Below, piece after piece: positions 34,610-42,076 of a stretch of DNA of 64,000 bases. The position numbers and the translations under genes were made by a program. Positions within the stretch are counted from its first letter, which is position 1, and each line of letters starts with the position of its first letter. The notes under the pieces were generated by a model. It saw only the letters and a program-made list of their open reading frames with translations. It had not been told where the DNA came from and did no database searches. Source of the stretch: Blastococcus sp. LR1 (GTDB lineage Bacteria > Actinomycetota > Actinomycetes > Mycobacteriales > Geodermatophilaceae); contig NZ_JAIUJY010000001.1 in NCBI RefSeq assembly GCF_020166105.1, positions 1-64,000 of the forward strand, given 5' to 3'.

Positions 34610-35269
34610 CTACTCGCGTCGTCGCGCGACGAGCACTGTGTCGGGCACGTGGTTGCCGGTGTGCTCCCCGGCCCCGCGGTCCCGCTCCCGGGTCTCGGTG
34701 ACGACGTCCCAGTCACCGGACGCGAGCTCGGCCGCGATCTCCTCGGCGGTGTAGACGGCCCCGGGCTCGTGCGCGTGGTGCTGACCGTGGCCCCAGTCGT
34801 CGCCCATCAGGTGGCCGACCACCAGCAGGGTGCCTCCCGGTGCGACGGCGGCCGCGAGCCCCTGGAACATCCGCGAGCGGTCCGACCAGGTCGCGTGCAG
34901 GTAGTGCGCGGTGACCAGGTCGAAAGAGCCCGCGGGTGGCGTCCAGGCGTCGAGGTCTTCGTGCCGCCACGCGAGCCGGGCGGTCAGCTCCAGCTCGGCC
35001 GCCTTCGCCGCACCCCGCTCCAGGGCGACCGGCGAGAAGTCGACCGCGGTGACCTGCCAACCCCGGGACGCCAGCCAGAGCGCGTCGCCGCCCTCGCCGG
35101 CTCCGGCGTCCAGGGCCCGGCCGGGTGGCAGGTCGCTCGCCTCGGCGACGAGCTGGGAATTGGGCCGTCCGGTCCACAGTGCCGGCGCGGAGCGGTAGAG
35201 CTCGTCGTAGGTCTCGCGCGTGACGGCGGGCTGCCGGGCCGCGCCGTGCTCGTGCTGGTGGTCGCTCAT
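34610..35269 (-). CDS. SAM-dependent methyltransferase (class I)
   Basis: About 219 residues. Motif I ALDAGAGEGGDALWLASRGWQVTAVDFS, then FDLVTAHYLHATW and APGGTLLVVGHLMGDDWGH. Resembles tellurite/thiopurine-type methyltransferases. His-rich N terminus (DHQHEHG). Its ATG overlaps the stop of the thioredoxin-reductase-like gene by 4 bases, so the two are co-expressed. Confidence 0.85.
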   Translation of the reverse strand: MSDHQHEHGAARQPAVTRETYDELYRSAPALWTGRPNSQLVAEASDLPPGRALDAGAGEGGDALWLASRGWQVTAVDFSPVALERGAAKAAELELTARLAWRHEDLDAWTPPAGSFDLVTAHYLHATWSDRSRMFQGLAAAVAPGGTLLVVGHLMGDDWGHGQHHAHEPGAVYTAEEIAAELASGDWDVVTETRERDRGAGEHTGNHVPDTVLVARRRE

Positions 35270-36210
35270 GCCGCCACGCTCCGCTTTCCGGACACCGCGC
35301 GCACGGTGTCCTCCTCGATCAGGTCCGCGTTGATCATCGCCCCCGCCCGCAGCCCCTGGGCCGCCGCCATGATCACCTGGGCGCTCAGGTCGCCGGCGTT
35401 GCCGGCCACCCAGACGCCGGGGACGTCGGTGCGCCCCATGGGGTCGGCCGGCAGGTGGCTGCCCATGACGGCGCCGTGCATCTCCATCGGCACCGGGGTC
35501 AGGCCGAGGCCCGCGAACAGGCCGGCATTCGCGGTGAACAGCGGGCTGACGACGACGGCGTCCCGGGCCACGAGCTCGCCGTCGGCCAGGCGCACGTCGG
35601 CGTCGCCCTCCAGGCCGCTGACCTCGCCCCGCACGATCCGGACGCCGCGGGCCTCCAGCCGCTCGAGGTCCTCGGCGCTCGGCTCGGCCCCGGTGTGCAC
35701 GAAGAGGACGACGTCGTCGGTCCACTGCCGCCACAGCAGCGAGGCGTAGGCGCCCATCGCGCCGGTGCTCACGATGCCGACGGCGCGGTCGCGGACCTCC
35801 CAGCCGTGGCAGTACGGGCAGTGCAGCACGGTGTTCCCCCACCGCTCGACGACGCCGGGGAGGTCGGGCAGCTCGTCGGTCAGGCCGGTCGCCACCAGGA
35901 TCCGGCGGGCGCGCACTTCCGCGTCGTCCACGTCGAGGACGAAGCCGCCATCGTCCCGACGCACGCCGGTGACCCGCCCGGACCGGACCACTCCTCCATA
36001 ACCCTCGACCTCGCCCCGGCCGATCGCGTACAGCTCGCCCGGCGGCGTGCCCTCGCGACCCAGGTAGTTGTGCACGTGCCCGGCCGGTGCGTTGCGCGGT
36101 TCGCCCGCGTCCACCACCAGCACGCTGCGCCGTGCGCGAGACAGAGTGAGCGCTCCGCTCAGCCCCGCCGCGCCGCCTCCGATGACCACCACGTCGTATG
36201 CCTCGTCCAT
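35266..36210 (-). CDS. Thioredoxin-reductase-like FAD/NAD(P) oxidoreductase
   Basis: 314 residues. FAD site VVIGGGAAGLSGALTLSRA at the N terminus, redox pair CPYC at 131-134, then an NAD(P)-binding half and VWVAGNAGDLSAQVIMAAAQG at the end. Typical of the standalone low-molecular-weight TrxR-like enzymes rather than TrxB proper; partner unknown. Divergent from the XRE-cupin regulator, which probably controls it. Confidence 0.88.
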   Translation of the reverse strand: MDEAYDVVVIGGGAAGLSGALTLSRARRSVLVVDAGEPRNAPAGHVHNYLGREGTPPGELYAIGRGEVEGYGGVVRSGRVTGVRRDDGGFVLDVDDAEVRARRILVATGLTDELPDLPGVVERWGNTVLHCPYCHGWEVRDRAVGIVSTGAMGAYASLLWRQWTDDVVLFVHTGAEPSAEDLERLEARGVRIVRGEVSGLEGDADVRLADGELVARDAVVVSPLFTANAGLFAGLGLTPVPMEMHGAVMGSHLPADPMGRTDVPGVWVAGNAGDLSAQVIMAAAQGLRAGAMINADLIEEDTVRAVSGKRSVAA

Positions 36211-36242
36211 GCCGACCACTGTGCGCGCGAGTGAGACACTCT

Positions 36243-36268
36243 GGCAATCAGCCTTGCCGAAGTGGCAA
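36243..36268. promoter_or_regulatory. Candidate operator between divergent genes
   Basis: GGCAA-6-TTGCC-5-GGCAA: alternating half-sites that form two overlapping inverted repeats directly between the XRE-cupin gene and the oxidoreductase gene. Likely binding site of the XRE regulator. Confidence 0.5.
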
Positions 36269-36277
36269 ACTGCTCGC

Positions 36278-36856
36278 GTGACCGACGACGACGTCCTGCA
36301 GAACGTGGGCCCGCGGCTGCGCGCGCTGCGCCAGGAGAGCGGCGCGACGCTGGCCGACCTCTCGACGACGACCGGGATCTCGGTGAGCACCCTCTCCCGG
36401 CTGGAATCCGGGCAGCGCCGGCCCACGCTGGAGCTCCTGCTGCCCCTGGCACGGGCGCACGGCGTCGCCCTGGACGACCTCGTCGACGCGGCGGCTCCCG
36501 AGGATCCGCGGGTGCACGGGCGTCCGATCGAGCGCGACGGCGCCACGATGGTGCCGCTGACGAAGCAGTCCGGCGGCCTGCAGGCCTACAAGTACGTCTG
36601 GCCGCCGCGCTGGCGGACCGACTCCACCGAGCAGCAGGTCCACGACGGCTACGAGTGGCTGTACGTGCTCTCCGGGCGGGTCCGGCTGCTGCTCGGCCCG
36701 CGCGACTTCGTGCTCGGCGCCGGCGAGGTGGTCGAGTTCGACACCCGGGTGCCGCACGCCTTCTCCAACCCGTTCCCCGAGCCGGCCGAGGGGCTCACCC
36801 TCTTCGGCCCGCAGGGCGAGCGCATGCACGTGCGCGCCCGGCCGCAAGGGCGTTGA
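36278..36856 (+). CDS. XRE-family regulator with cupin domain
   Basis: 192 residues from a GTG. Helix-turn-helix at about 12-65 (LRALRQESGATLADLSTTTGIS, STLSRLESGQRRPTLELL) and a C-terminal cupin (GYEWLYVLSGRVRLLLG, VVEFDTRVPHAFSN) that likely binds a small effector. Likely autoregulates through the operator at 36243-36268 and controls the divergent oxidoreductase-methyltransferase pair. Confidence 0.87.
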   Translation: MTDDDVLQNVGPRLRALRQESGATLADLSTTTGISVSTLSRLESGQRRPTLELLLPLARAHGVALDDLVDAAAPEDPRVHGRPIERDGATMVPLTKQSGGLQAYKYVWPPRWRTDSTEQQVHDGYEWLYVLSGRVRLLLGPRDFVLGAGEVVEFDTRVPHAFSNPFPEPAEGLTLFGPQGERMHVRARPQGR

Positions 36857-36973
36857 CGGGGCAGCGGCAGATGTTCAGCAGCTACGGCACCGATTGTTAC
36901 CGGTTCGTTGCCGAGACCTGTCATCCTTCGCGGCCCCACCACCTGATGCGTGGGCGATGCGAAGGAGACGCCG

Positions 36974-37138
36974 ATGCCCGAGCGCCACGACCGCACGCCC
37001 GAGAGCGCGTCGGTCATCGCCGCGCGTCAGCTGGCCGAGGACGCCCAGCGCCGTCGCAGAGCGCTCGAGGAGCTGCGCCGTCGCTACCGGGGCCGGACGC
37101 CGCCCGCCGCGCCCCCGCCACGCGCCGCCGAGGAGTGA
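36974..37138 (+). CDS. Small basic protein (54 aa)
   Basis: MPERHDRTPE onward, with a GAAGGAGA ribosome site 5 bases before the ATG. The middle is a charged helix (RRRRALEELRRRYRGR) and the end is Pro-rich. Overlaps the next start by one base, so the two genes form a unit. Function unknown. Confidence 0.6.
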   Translation: MPERHDRTPESASVIAARQLAEDAQRRRRALEELRRRYRGRTPPAAPPPRAAEE

Positions 37139-37533
37139 TGCGGGCCGGTGCCGTGCTGGCCGGCCTGGCGCTCGTCTCCGGCTGCGTGGACGGCGGCACC
37201 GCCTGCACCGACATCGGCTGGCACAACGAACTGGTCGTCGAGTTCGCCGAGGGCTGGCCGCCGGTCGAGGGCGGTGTGACGATCGAGTGCCAGCCGGCCT
37301 GCTACACCGGGGTGCTGGTGGACCGCGAGGCAGCCACGGTCGACCCCGCGGACGGCGGGCCGGCGACCGCCCTGCTCGACATGACCACCCCGGACTCCGT
37401 CGTCGTCCGCGTGCTCGGGCCGGACGGGACGGCGCTGACCGAGGTCGAGGCGGACCTCGACTGGCGCCAGGTCGCCGGCACCGAGGAGTGCGGCGGACCG
37501 CACGAGGCGACCGTCGTCGTCCCGGCGCCCTGA
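37138..37533 (+). CDS. Putative lipoprotein
   Basis: 131 residues. Very short signal with lipobox LVSGC, so lipid-anchored. The mature part has four more cysteines (ACTDIG, ECQPACY, EECGG) and beta-rich sequence. Unknown function. Coupled to the preceding small gene. Confidence 0.68.
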   Translation: MRAGAVLAGLALVSGCVDGGTACTDIGWHNELVVEFAEGWPPVEGGVTIECQPACYTGVLVDREAATVDPADGGPATALLDMTTPDSVVVRVLGPDGTALTEVEADLDWRQVAGTEECGGPHEATVVVPAP

Positions 37534-37536
37534 TCC

Positions 37537-38343
37537 TCAGCCCGAACGGACGTACGCGGCGGGCGTGGTCCCGAGGAGCCGCCGGAAGTGCCGGGTGAGG
37601 TGCGCCTGGTCGTAGAAGCCGGTGGCGAGGGCCACCTCCGCCGGCGGCAGGCCGTCGAGCAGGAGTGACCGGGCGCGGTCGATCCGCCGGCCCACCAGGT
37701 AGCGGTGCGGCGGCAGGCCGTGCCTGCGGCCGAACGCGCGCACCAGATGGGTGGGGTGGACGCCGAACTCCGCCGCGGCGTGCTCCAGGGAAACACCCTC
37801 GACGAGCCGGGCGTCCAGCAGGTCGCGCAGCCGGTCGGCCAGTGCGTCGTCCCGGATCCCCGGGGCGTCGACGACGTCGCGGTCCAGGTGCTGCCGGAGC
37901 CGGTCCAGGACGAACGCGAGCCGGCTCTCCGCCTCCAGCGTCTCGGTGTGCGGCGCGAGCGCGGCGTGCAGCCGGTCGATGCGCGTGCGCAGCAGGCGGT
38001 CGGCGAACGCGGGCCGGTCGACGGCGGCGCCCACCCGTTCCGCGCCCAGCGTGTCCGGGTCCAGGTAGAGGACGCGCTTGCGGAAGCCTCCCGGGTACCG
38101 CGACCGCCCGTCGTGCGGCACGCCCGGCGGGAGCAGCGTGACCGCGGCCGGGTCGGCGCGGTGGGCGTGCCGGTCCAGGTCGTAGCGGACGGCGCCGTCG
38201 TCGACCAGCAGCAGCGTCCAGGTGTCGTGCGTGTGCGGCGGATAGACGTGGTCGGTGAAGCGGGCGTGGAACACCTCGGCCAGCCCGGGCACCGGGGGCC
38301 GCCACGCGCGGACCTCCTCCGAGCGCCCCGCCGGACCGGTCAC
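37537..38343 (-). CDS. AraC-family transcriptional regulator
   Basis: About 268 residues from the GTG at 38343. N-terminal cupin-like AraC-binding domain (FTDHVYPPHTHDTWTLLLV) and C-terminal double helix-turn-helix (VSLEHAAAEFGVHPTHLVRAFGRRHGLPPHRYL, then VALATGFYDQAHLTRHFRRLLG). Related proteins often control a neighbouring exporter or small enzyme; here the divergent DUF2000 gene starts 50 bases away. Confidence 0.88.
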   Translation of the reverse strand: MTGPAGRSEEVRAWRPPVPGLAEVFHARFTDHVYPPHTHDTWTLLLVDDGAVRYDLDRHAHRADPAAVTLLPPGVPHDGRSRYPGGFRKRVLYLDPDTLGAERVGAAVDRPAFADRLLRTRIDRLHAALAPHTETLEAESRLAFVLDRLRQHLDRDVVDAPGIRDDALADRLRDLLDARLVEGVSLEHAAAEFGVHPTHLVRAFGRRHGLPPHRYLVGRRIDRARSLLLDGLPPAEVALATGFYDQAHLTRHFRRLLGTTPAAYVRSG

Positions 38344-38393
38344 GTCAGGAACGTACAAGAGGTGGGCGGCCGTCCGGGGCCAGGCTGGGCACC

Positions 38394-38849
38394 ATGGAGA
38401 CGATGCAGGTGCCGCCGCAGGAGTCCGACGAGCCGGGCCCGCCGTGGCCGACCAAGATCGCCGTCGTGCTGCGGGAGGGGCTGCTCCCCTGGCAGGAGCT
38501 GAACGTCACCGCGTTCCTGTCGAGCGCGGTCGCCGCCGCCGTGCCGGAGCTGATCGGCCGTCCCTACGAGGACGCCGACGGCACCGCGTACCTGGCGATG
38601 ATCCGGCAGCCGGTGCTGGTGATGACGGGCTCGGCCGACGTGCTGGCCGCGGTCCGGCTGCGGTCGCTCCAGCGCGGGTTTCCGACGTCGGTCTTCACCG
38701 CGGACCTGTTCGCGACCGGCGGTGACGCGGAGAACCGCGCCGCCGTCCGCGCCGTCCCCGGGGCGGACCTGGATCTGGTGGGGATCGCCCTGCACGGCCC
38801 GAAGAACGCCGTCGACAAGGTGGTGAAGGGAGCGCGCATGCACCCGTGA
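38394..38849 (+). CDS. DUF2000 family protein
   Basis: 151 residues. KIAVVLREGLLPWQELNVTAFLSS at the start and GIALHGPKNAVDKVVKG at the end match DUF2000, a family of unknown function often encoded next to an AraC regulator, as here. No membrane segment. ATG start. Ends 1 base before the nirD stop, convergent. Confidence 0.8.
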   Translation: METMQVPPQESDEPGPPWPTKIAVVLREGLLPWQELNVTAFLSSAVAAAVPELIGRPYEDADGTAYLAMIRQPVLVMTGSADVLAAVRLRSLQRGFPTSVFTADLFATGGDAENRAAVRAVPGADLDLVGIALHGPKNAVDKVVKGARMHP

Positions 38850-38850
38850 C

Positions 38851-39177
38851 TCAGACGTCGACCACCAGCTCGCCCTCGACCTCGCGCACCGGGTAGACGC
38901 GGATCGGCGCCGCACCGCTGGTGGAGGTGCCGTCGGACCACCGGTAGGCGTACTGGTGCAGCGGACAGACGAGGACGTCGACGTCCGACTGTCCATCGGC
39001 GAGCGGCCCACCGGCGTGCGGGCAGGCGGCCTGGGTGGCGTGCAGCGAGCCGTTCCGCAGCCGGAAGACCGCGACCTGCTCGCTGCCGACGACGAAGGTG
39101 CGCCCCTCCCCCATCGGCACGTCGTCGATCCGCCCCACGACCACGCCTGTCGTCGTCGCGACGTCGGTGACGCTCAT
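38851..39177 (-). CDS. nirD: Nitrite reductase small subunit
   Basis: 108 residues. Rieske-like fold that helps NirB reduce nitrite to ammonium. Iron-sulfur ligands CPHAGG (Cys52, His54) and CPLHQY (Cys71, His74) are present, so this copy keeps the ligands that some NirD proteins lack. ATG overlaps the nirB stop by 4 bases. Confidence 0.94.
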   Translation of the reverse strand: MSVTDVATTTGVVVGRIDDVPMGEGRTFVVGSEQVAVFRLRNGSLHATQAACPHAGGPLADGQSDVDVLVCPLHQYAYRWSDGTSTSGAAPIRVYPVREVEGELVVDV

Positions 39178-41729
39178 CGGACCGGCACCTTCGGCAGCGC
39201 GATCAGCGGCAGGGCGGGCCGGAACTGGCCGGGTGTGGCCGGTTCCTCGGCGTCCTGGCCCCAGGGATCGGTATAGGCGTCGATCGAGCGCTGGATCCCG
39301 GCGTCGAGGTCGGCGCAGATGCCCTCGCTGTCCTCGAGCAGCACCGCCTTGATCTTCTCCAGCCCGACGCGGGGCACGAAGTCGTAGGTGCGCTCCAGCC
39401 AGTTGGCGTTCTCGCGGTAGTACTGCATGAACCGTCCGGCCAGCGTCATCACCGCGTCCCGGCCCTCGACGGTCGCGAGCAGGTCGCCCTTGCGCACCGA
39501 GGCTCCGGCGGCGCCGCCGATGTAGACCTCCCACTTGCCGCCGCCGACCGCCACGACGCCGACGTCCTTCACGTAGGCCTCGGCGCAGTTGCGCGGGCAG
39601 CCCACGACCGCGAGCTTCATCTTCGCCGGGCTCTCGATGCCCTGGAACCGGGTCTCGAGGTCGATGCCGAGCTGGGTGGAGTCGTCCAGGCCGAAGCGGC
39701 AGAAGTCCGAGCCGACGCAGGTCTTCACCGTGCGGAAGCTCTTGCCGTAGGCGTAGCCCGAGGGCATGCCCAGGTCGTTCCACATCGCCGGCAGGTCCTC
39801 CTTGCGGACGCCGAGCAGGTCGATCCGCTGGCCGCCGGTCACCTTGACCATCGGGACCTCGTACTTCTCGGCCACCTCGGCGATCCTGCGCAGCTGTGCC
39901 GGCGTGGTGACGCCGCCCTTCATCTGCGGGACGACGGAGAACGTGCCGTCGCGCTGGATGTTGCCGTGCACGCGGTCGTTGATGAACTCCGCGTCCTTCT
40001 CCGGGAGATAGTCGTGCCCCCAGATCATCTTCAGCAGCGAGGTGAGGCCCATCTTCGACTTGGCGTCGTCCTTGCCGTCCGGCGCGAGCACGGCGAAGAC
40101 GGCGGAGACGCTGCGCAGGTCGTGCTCGCGGATGGCGCGCATCAGCTCGGGCTTCGGCATCGGGATGCCCGGCACGTAGTAGGAGGCGGCCGGGTCCTCG
40201 GCGAGGTCGCCGTCGGCAGCCCACTCCACGATCTGCTTGACCAGCGACTTGCAGGAGCCGCAGCCCTTGCCGGCGCGGGTGCGGTCCATGACCTCGCCGA
40301 CGCTGCCGCAGCCGCCGGAGACCGCGCCGCAGATGTCGCCCTTGGAGACGCCGTTGCAGTTGCAGACCTGGGAATCGTGCGGCATGTCGGCGACCCCGAC
40401 CTCCTCCGCGCCGTCGGAGAGGTCGACCAGCAGCCGGATCCGCTCCTCGGGCAGCGGGGCGCCGCGGTCGAAGGCCTGGGTCAGGAAGGCGACCTTGCGG
40501 GTGTCGCCGAGCAGCGTGGCGCCGACCAGCTTGTCGTCGCGGATGACGACGGAGAGGTGCACGCCGCGCTTGGGCTCGGTGATGACCAGGAACTCGTCCT
40601 CGTCGCGCTGCGGGGTGTTGATGCCCATGGTGGCGACGTCGACGCCGGCGACCTTGAGCTTCGTCGCCGTCCGGCTGCCGTGGTACTCGGCGTGGGGGTT
40701 CGTGCCGGTGAGGACGTCGGCCAGCACCTTGGCGTGCTCCCAGGCCGGGGCGACCAGGCCGTAGACCGAGCCGCGGTGCTGGGCGCACTCGCCGATGGCG
40801 TAGACGTCGGGGTCGTCGGTGCGCAGCTGGTCGTCGACGATGATCGCGCGCTCGACCTCCAGGCCCGAGCGGACGGCGACGTCGGTGTGCGGGCGGACCC
40901 CGGCGGCGACGACGAGCAGGTCGCAGTCCAGCCGGCGGCCGTCCTTGAGGATCACCCCTGTCACGTGGCCCTCGGCCGTCTCCCCGCCCAGCACCTCGCT
41001 GGCCAGGATGTCGAGGTGGACGGTGATCCCGAGCTCCTCGACGCTCTTCTTGAGGATCGCGCCGGCCTCTGCGTCGAGCTGGGCGTTCATCAGCCACGGC
41101 ATCGCGTGCACGAGCTCGACCTGCATCCCGTGGCCCTGCAGCGCGCGGGCCGCCTCCAGGCCGAGCAGCCCGCCGCCCATCACGACCGCGCGGGTGCAAC
41201 GGCTGGTGGCCTCGAGCAGAGCGCGGGTCTCGTCGATGGTGCGGAAGCCGTAGACGCCGTCGAGCAGCTCGCCGTCGTCCTTGCGGACGCCGTTCATCGG
41301 CGGGATCCACGAGTAGCTGCCGGTGGCGAGCACCAGGTGGTCGTAGCCGGTGACGCTGCCGTCGGCGGCGTGCACCTGCTTGGCGGCGGTGTCGATCCGC
41401 TCGACGCGGACGCCGGCGCGCAGGTCGATGCCGTTGTCGGAGTACCAGTCGTGGGAGTTGAGCACGATGTCGTCCTCGTGCGACTCCCCGGCCAGGACCG
41501 GGCTGAGCATGATCCGGTTGTAGTTGCCGTGCGGCTCGTCGCCGAAGATGGTGATGCGGAACTGCTCGCCGCCACCGCGCTCGAGGATCTCCTCCACCAA
41601 GCGGGCGCCGGCCATGCCGTTGCCGACGACGACGAGACGGCCGCGGGGATCGAGGTCGTCGTCCAGGTGCAGGGTGCTGGTACCGGCCAGCCGGGCGCCC
41701 AGGACTGCGCGGCTCGGGGTCATCGTCAT
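39174..41729 (-). CDS. nirB: NAD(P)H nitrite reductase large subunit
   Basis: 851 residues, cytoplasmic. FAD/NAD half starts LVVVGNGMAGARLVEEIL. A BFD-like [2Fe-2S] domain (VCNCNGVSKGDIC, GKGCGSCKSLVKQ) lies in the middle. The C-terminal sulfite/nitrite reductase repeats hold the siroheme and [4Fe-4S] cysteines in TCVGSDFCRFG and GCPRNCAEA. Reduces nitrite to ammonium. The start overlaps the nasA stop (TGATG), and nirD overlaps its end. Confidence 0.96.
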   Translation of the reverse strand: MTMTPSRAVLGARLAGTSTLHLDDDLDPRGRLVVVGNGMAGARLVEEILERGGGEQFRITIFGDEPHGNYNRIMLSPVLAGESHEDDIVLNSHDWYSDNGIDLRAGVRVERIDTAAKQVHAADGSVTGYDHLVLATGSYSWIPPMNGVRKDDGELLDGVYGFRTIDETRALLEATSRCTRAVVMGGGLLGLEAARALQGHGMQVELVHAMPWLMNAQLDAEAGAILKKSVEELGITVHLDILASEVLGGETAEGHVTGVILKDGRRLDCDLLVVAAGVRPHTDVAVRSGLEVERAIIVDDQLRTDDPDVYAIGECAQHRGSVYGLVAPAWEHAKVLADVLTGTNPHAEYHGSRTATKLKVAGVDVATMGINTPQRDEDEFLVITEPKRGVHLSVVIRDDKLVGATLLGDTRKVAFLTQAFDRGAPLPEERIRLLVDLSDGAEEVGVADMPHDSQVCNCNGVSKGDICGAVSGGCGSVGEVMDRTRAGKGCGSCKSLVKQIVEWAADGDLAEDPAASYYVPGIPMPKPELMRAIREHDLRSVSAVFAVLAPDGKDDAKSKMGLTSLLKMIWGHDYLPEKDAEFINDRVHGNIQRDGTFSVVPQMKGGVTTPAQLRRIAEVAEKYEVPMVKVTGGQRIDLLGVRKEDLPAMWNDLGMPSGYAYGKSFRTVKTCVGSDFCRFGLDDSTQLGIDLETRFQGIESPAKMKLAVVGCPRNCAEAYVKDVGVVAVGGGKWEVYIGGAAGASVRKGDLLATVEGRDAVMTLAGRFMQYYRENANWLERTYDFVPRVGLEKIKAVLLEDSEGICADLDAGIQRSIDAYTDPWGQDAEEPATPGQFRPALPLIALPKVPVR

Positions 41730-42076
41730 CAGACCTCCACCAGACCCAGGTCGATCACGATCTCGCCCGTGAGGCCCTCGGGGCCCGCGGCGTGCAGCTC
41801 GACCACGGAGCCGCCGGGCAGATCCTCGACCACCCGGAGCGGCACGTGGGTGTCGCCCTTGGCGCCGATCGGGAACCAGCGCACCGGCTCGCCGTCGCGC
41901 AGGAGCAGCACGTAGACCAGCTCGCCGGTGGCGTTGCCGCCGCGGAAGTACAGCGCCTGGGCGCTGCACCCCGCCGGCACCGTGTACTTCAGCGCCGGGT
42001 CGAGCGGCCCGGGCTTGGACAGCCCCTCGCCGGTGATCGGGAAGACGCCTTGCAGGAAGCGGGGTGTGCTCTTCAC
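41729..42076 (-). CDS. Possible internal start of the nas-associated small domain
   Basis: Within nasA, in the same frame, the GTG at codon 755 is preceded by AGGAGA (complement of 42083-42088) with 6-base spacing. This could yield a free 115-residue protein starting MKSTPRFLQ, besides the fused form. The site may be a relic of a formerly separate gene. Translation from it is not proven. Confidence 0.4.
   Translation of the reverse strand: MKSTPRFLQGVFPITGEGLSKPGPLDPALKYTVPAGCSAQALYFRGGNATGELVYVLLLRDGEPVRWFPIGAKGDTHVPLRVVEDLPGGSVVELHAAGPEGLTGEIVIDLGLVEV

Noticed and set aside
39966-41915. A 649-codon plus-strand frame opposite nirB
   Set aside because: Exact antisense of nirB with typical Val/Gly/Asp shadow composition.
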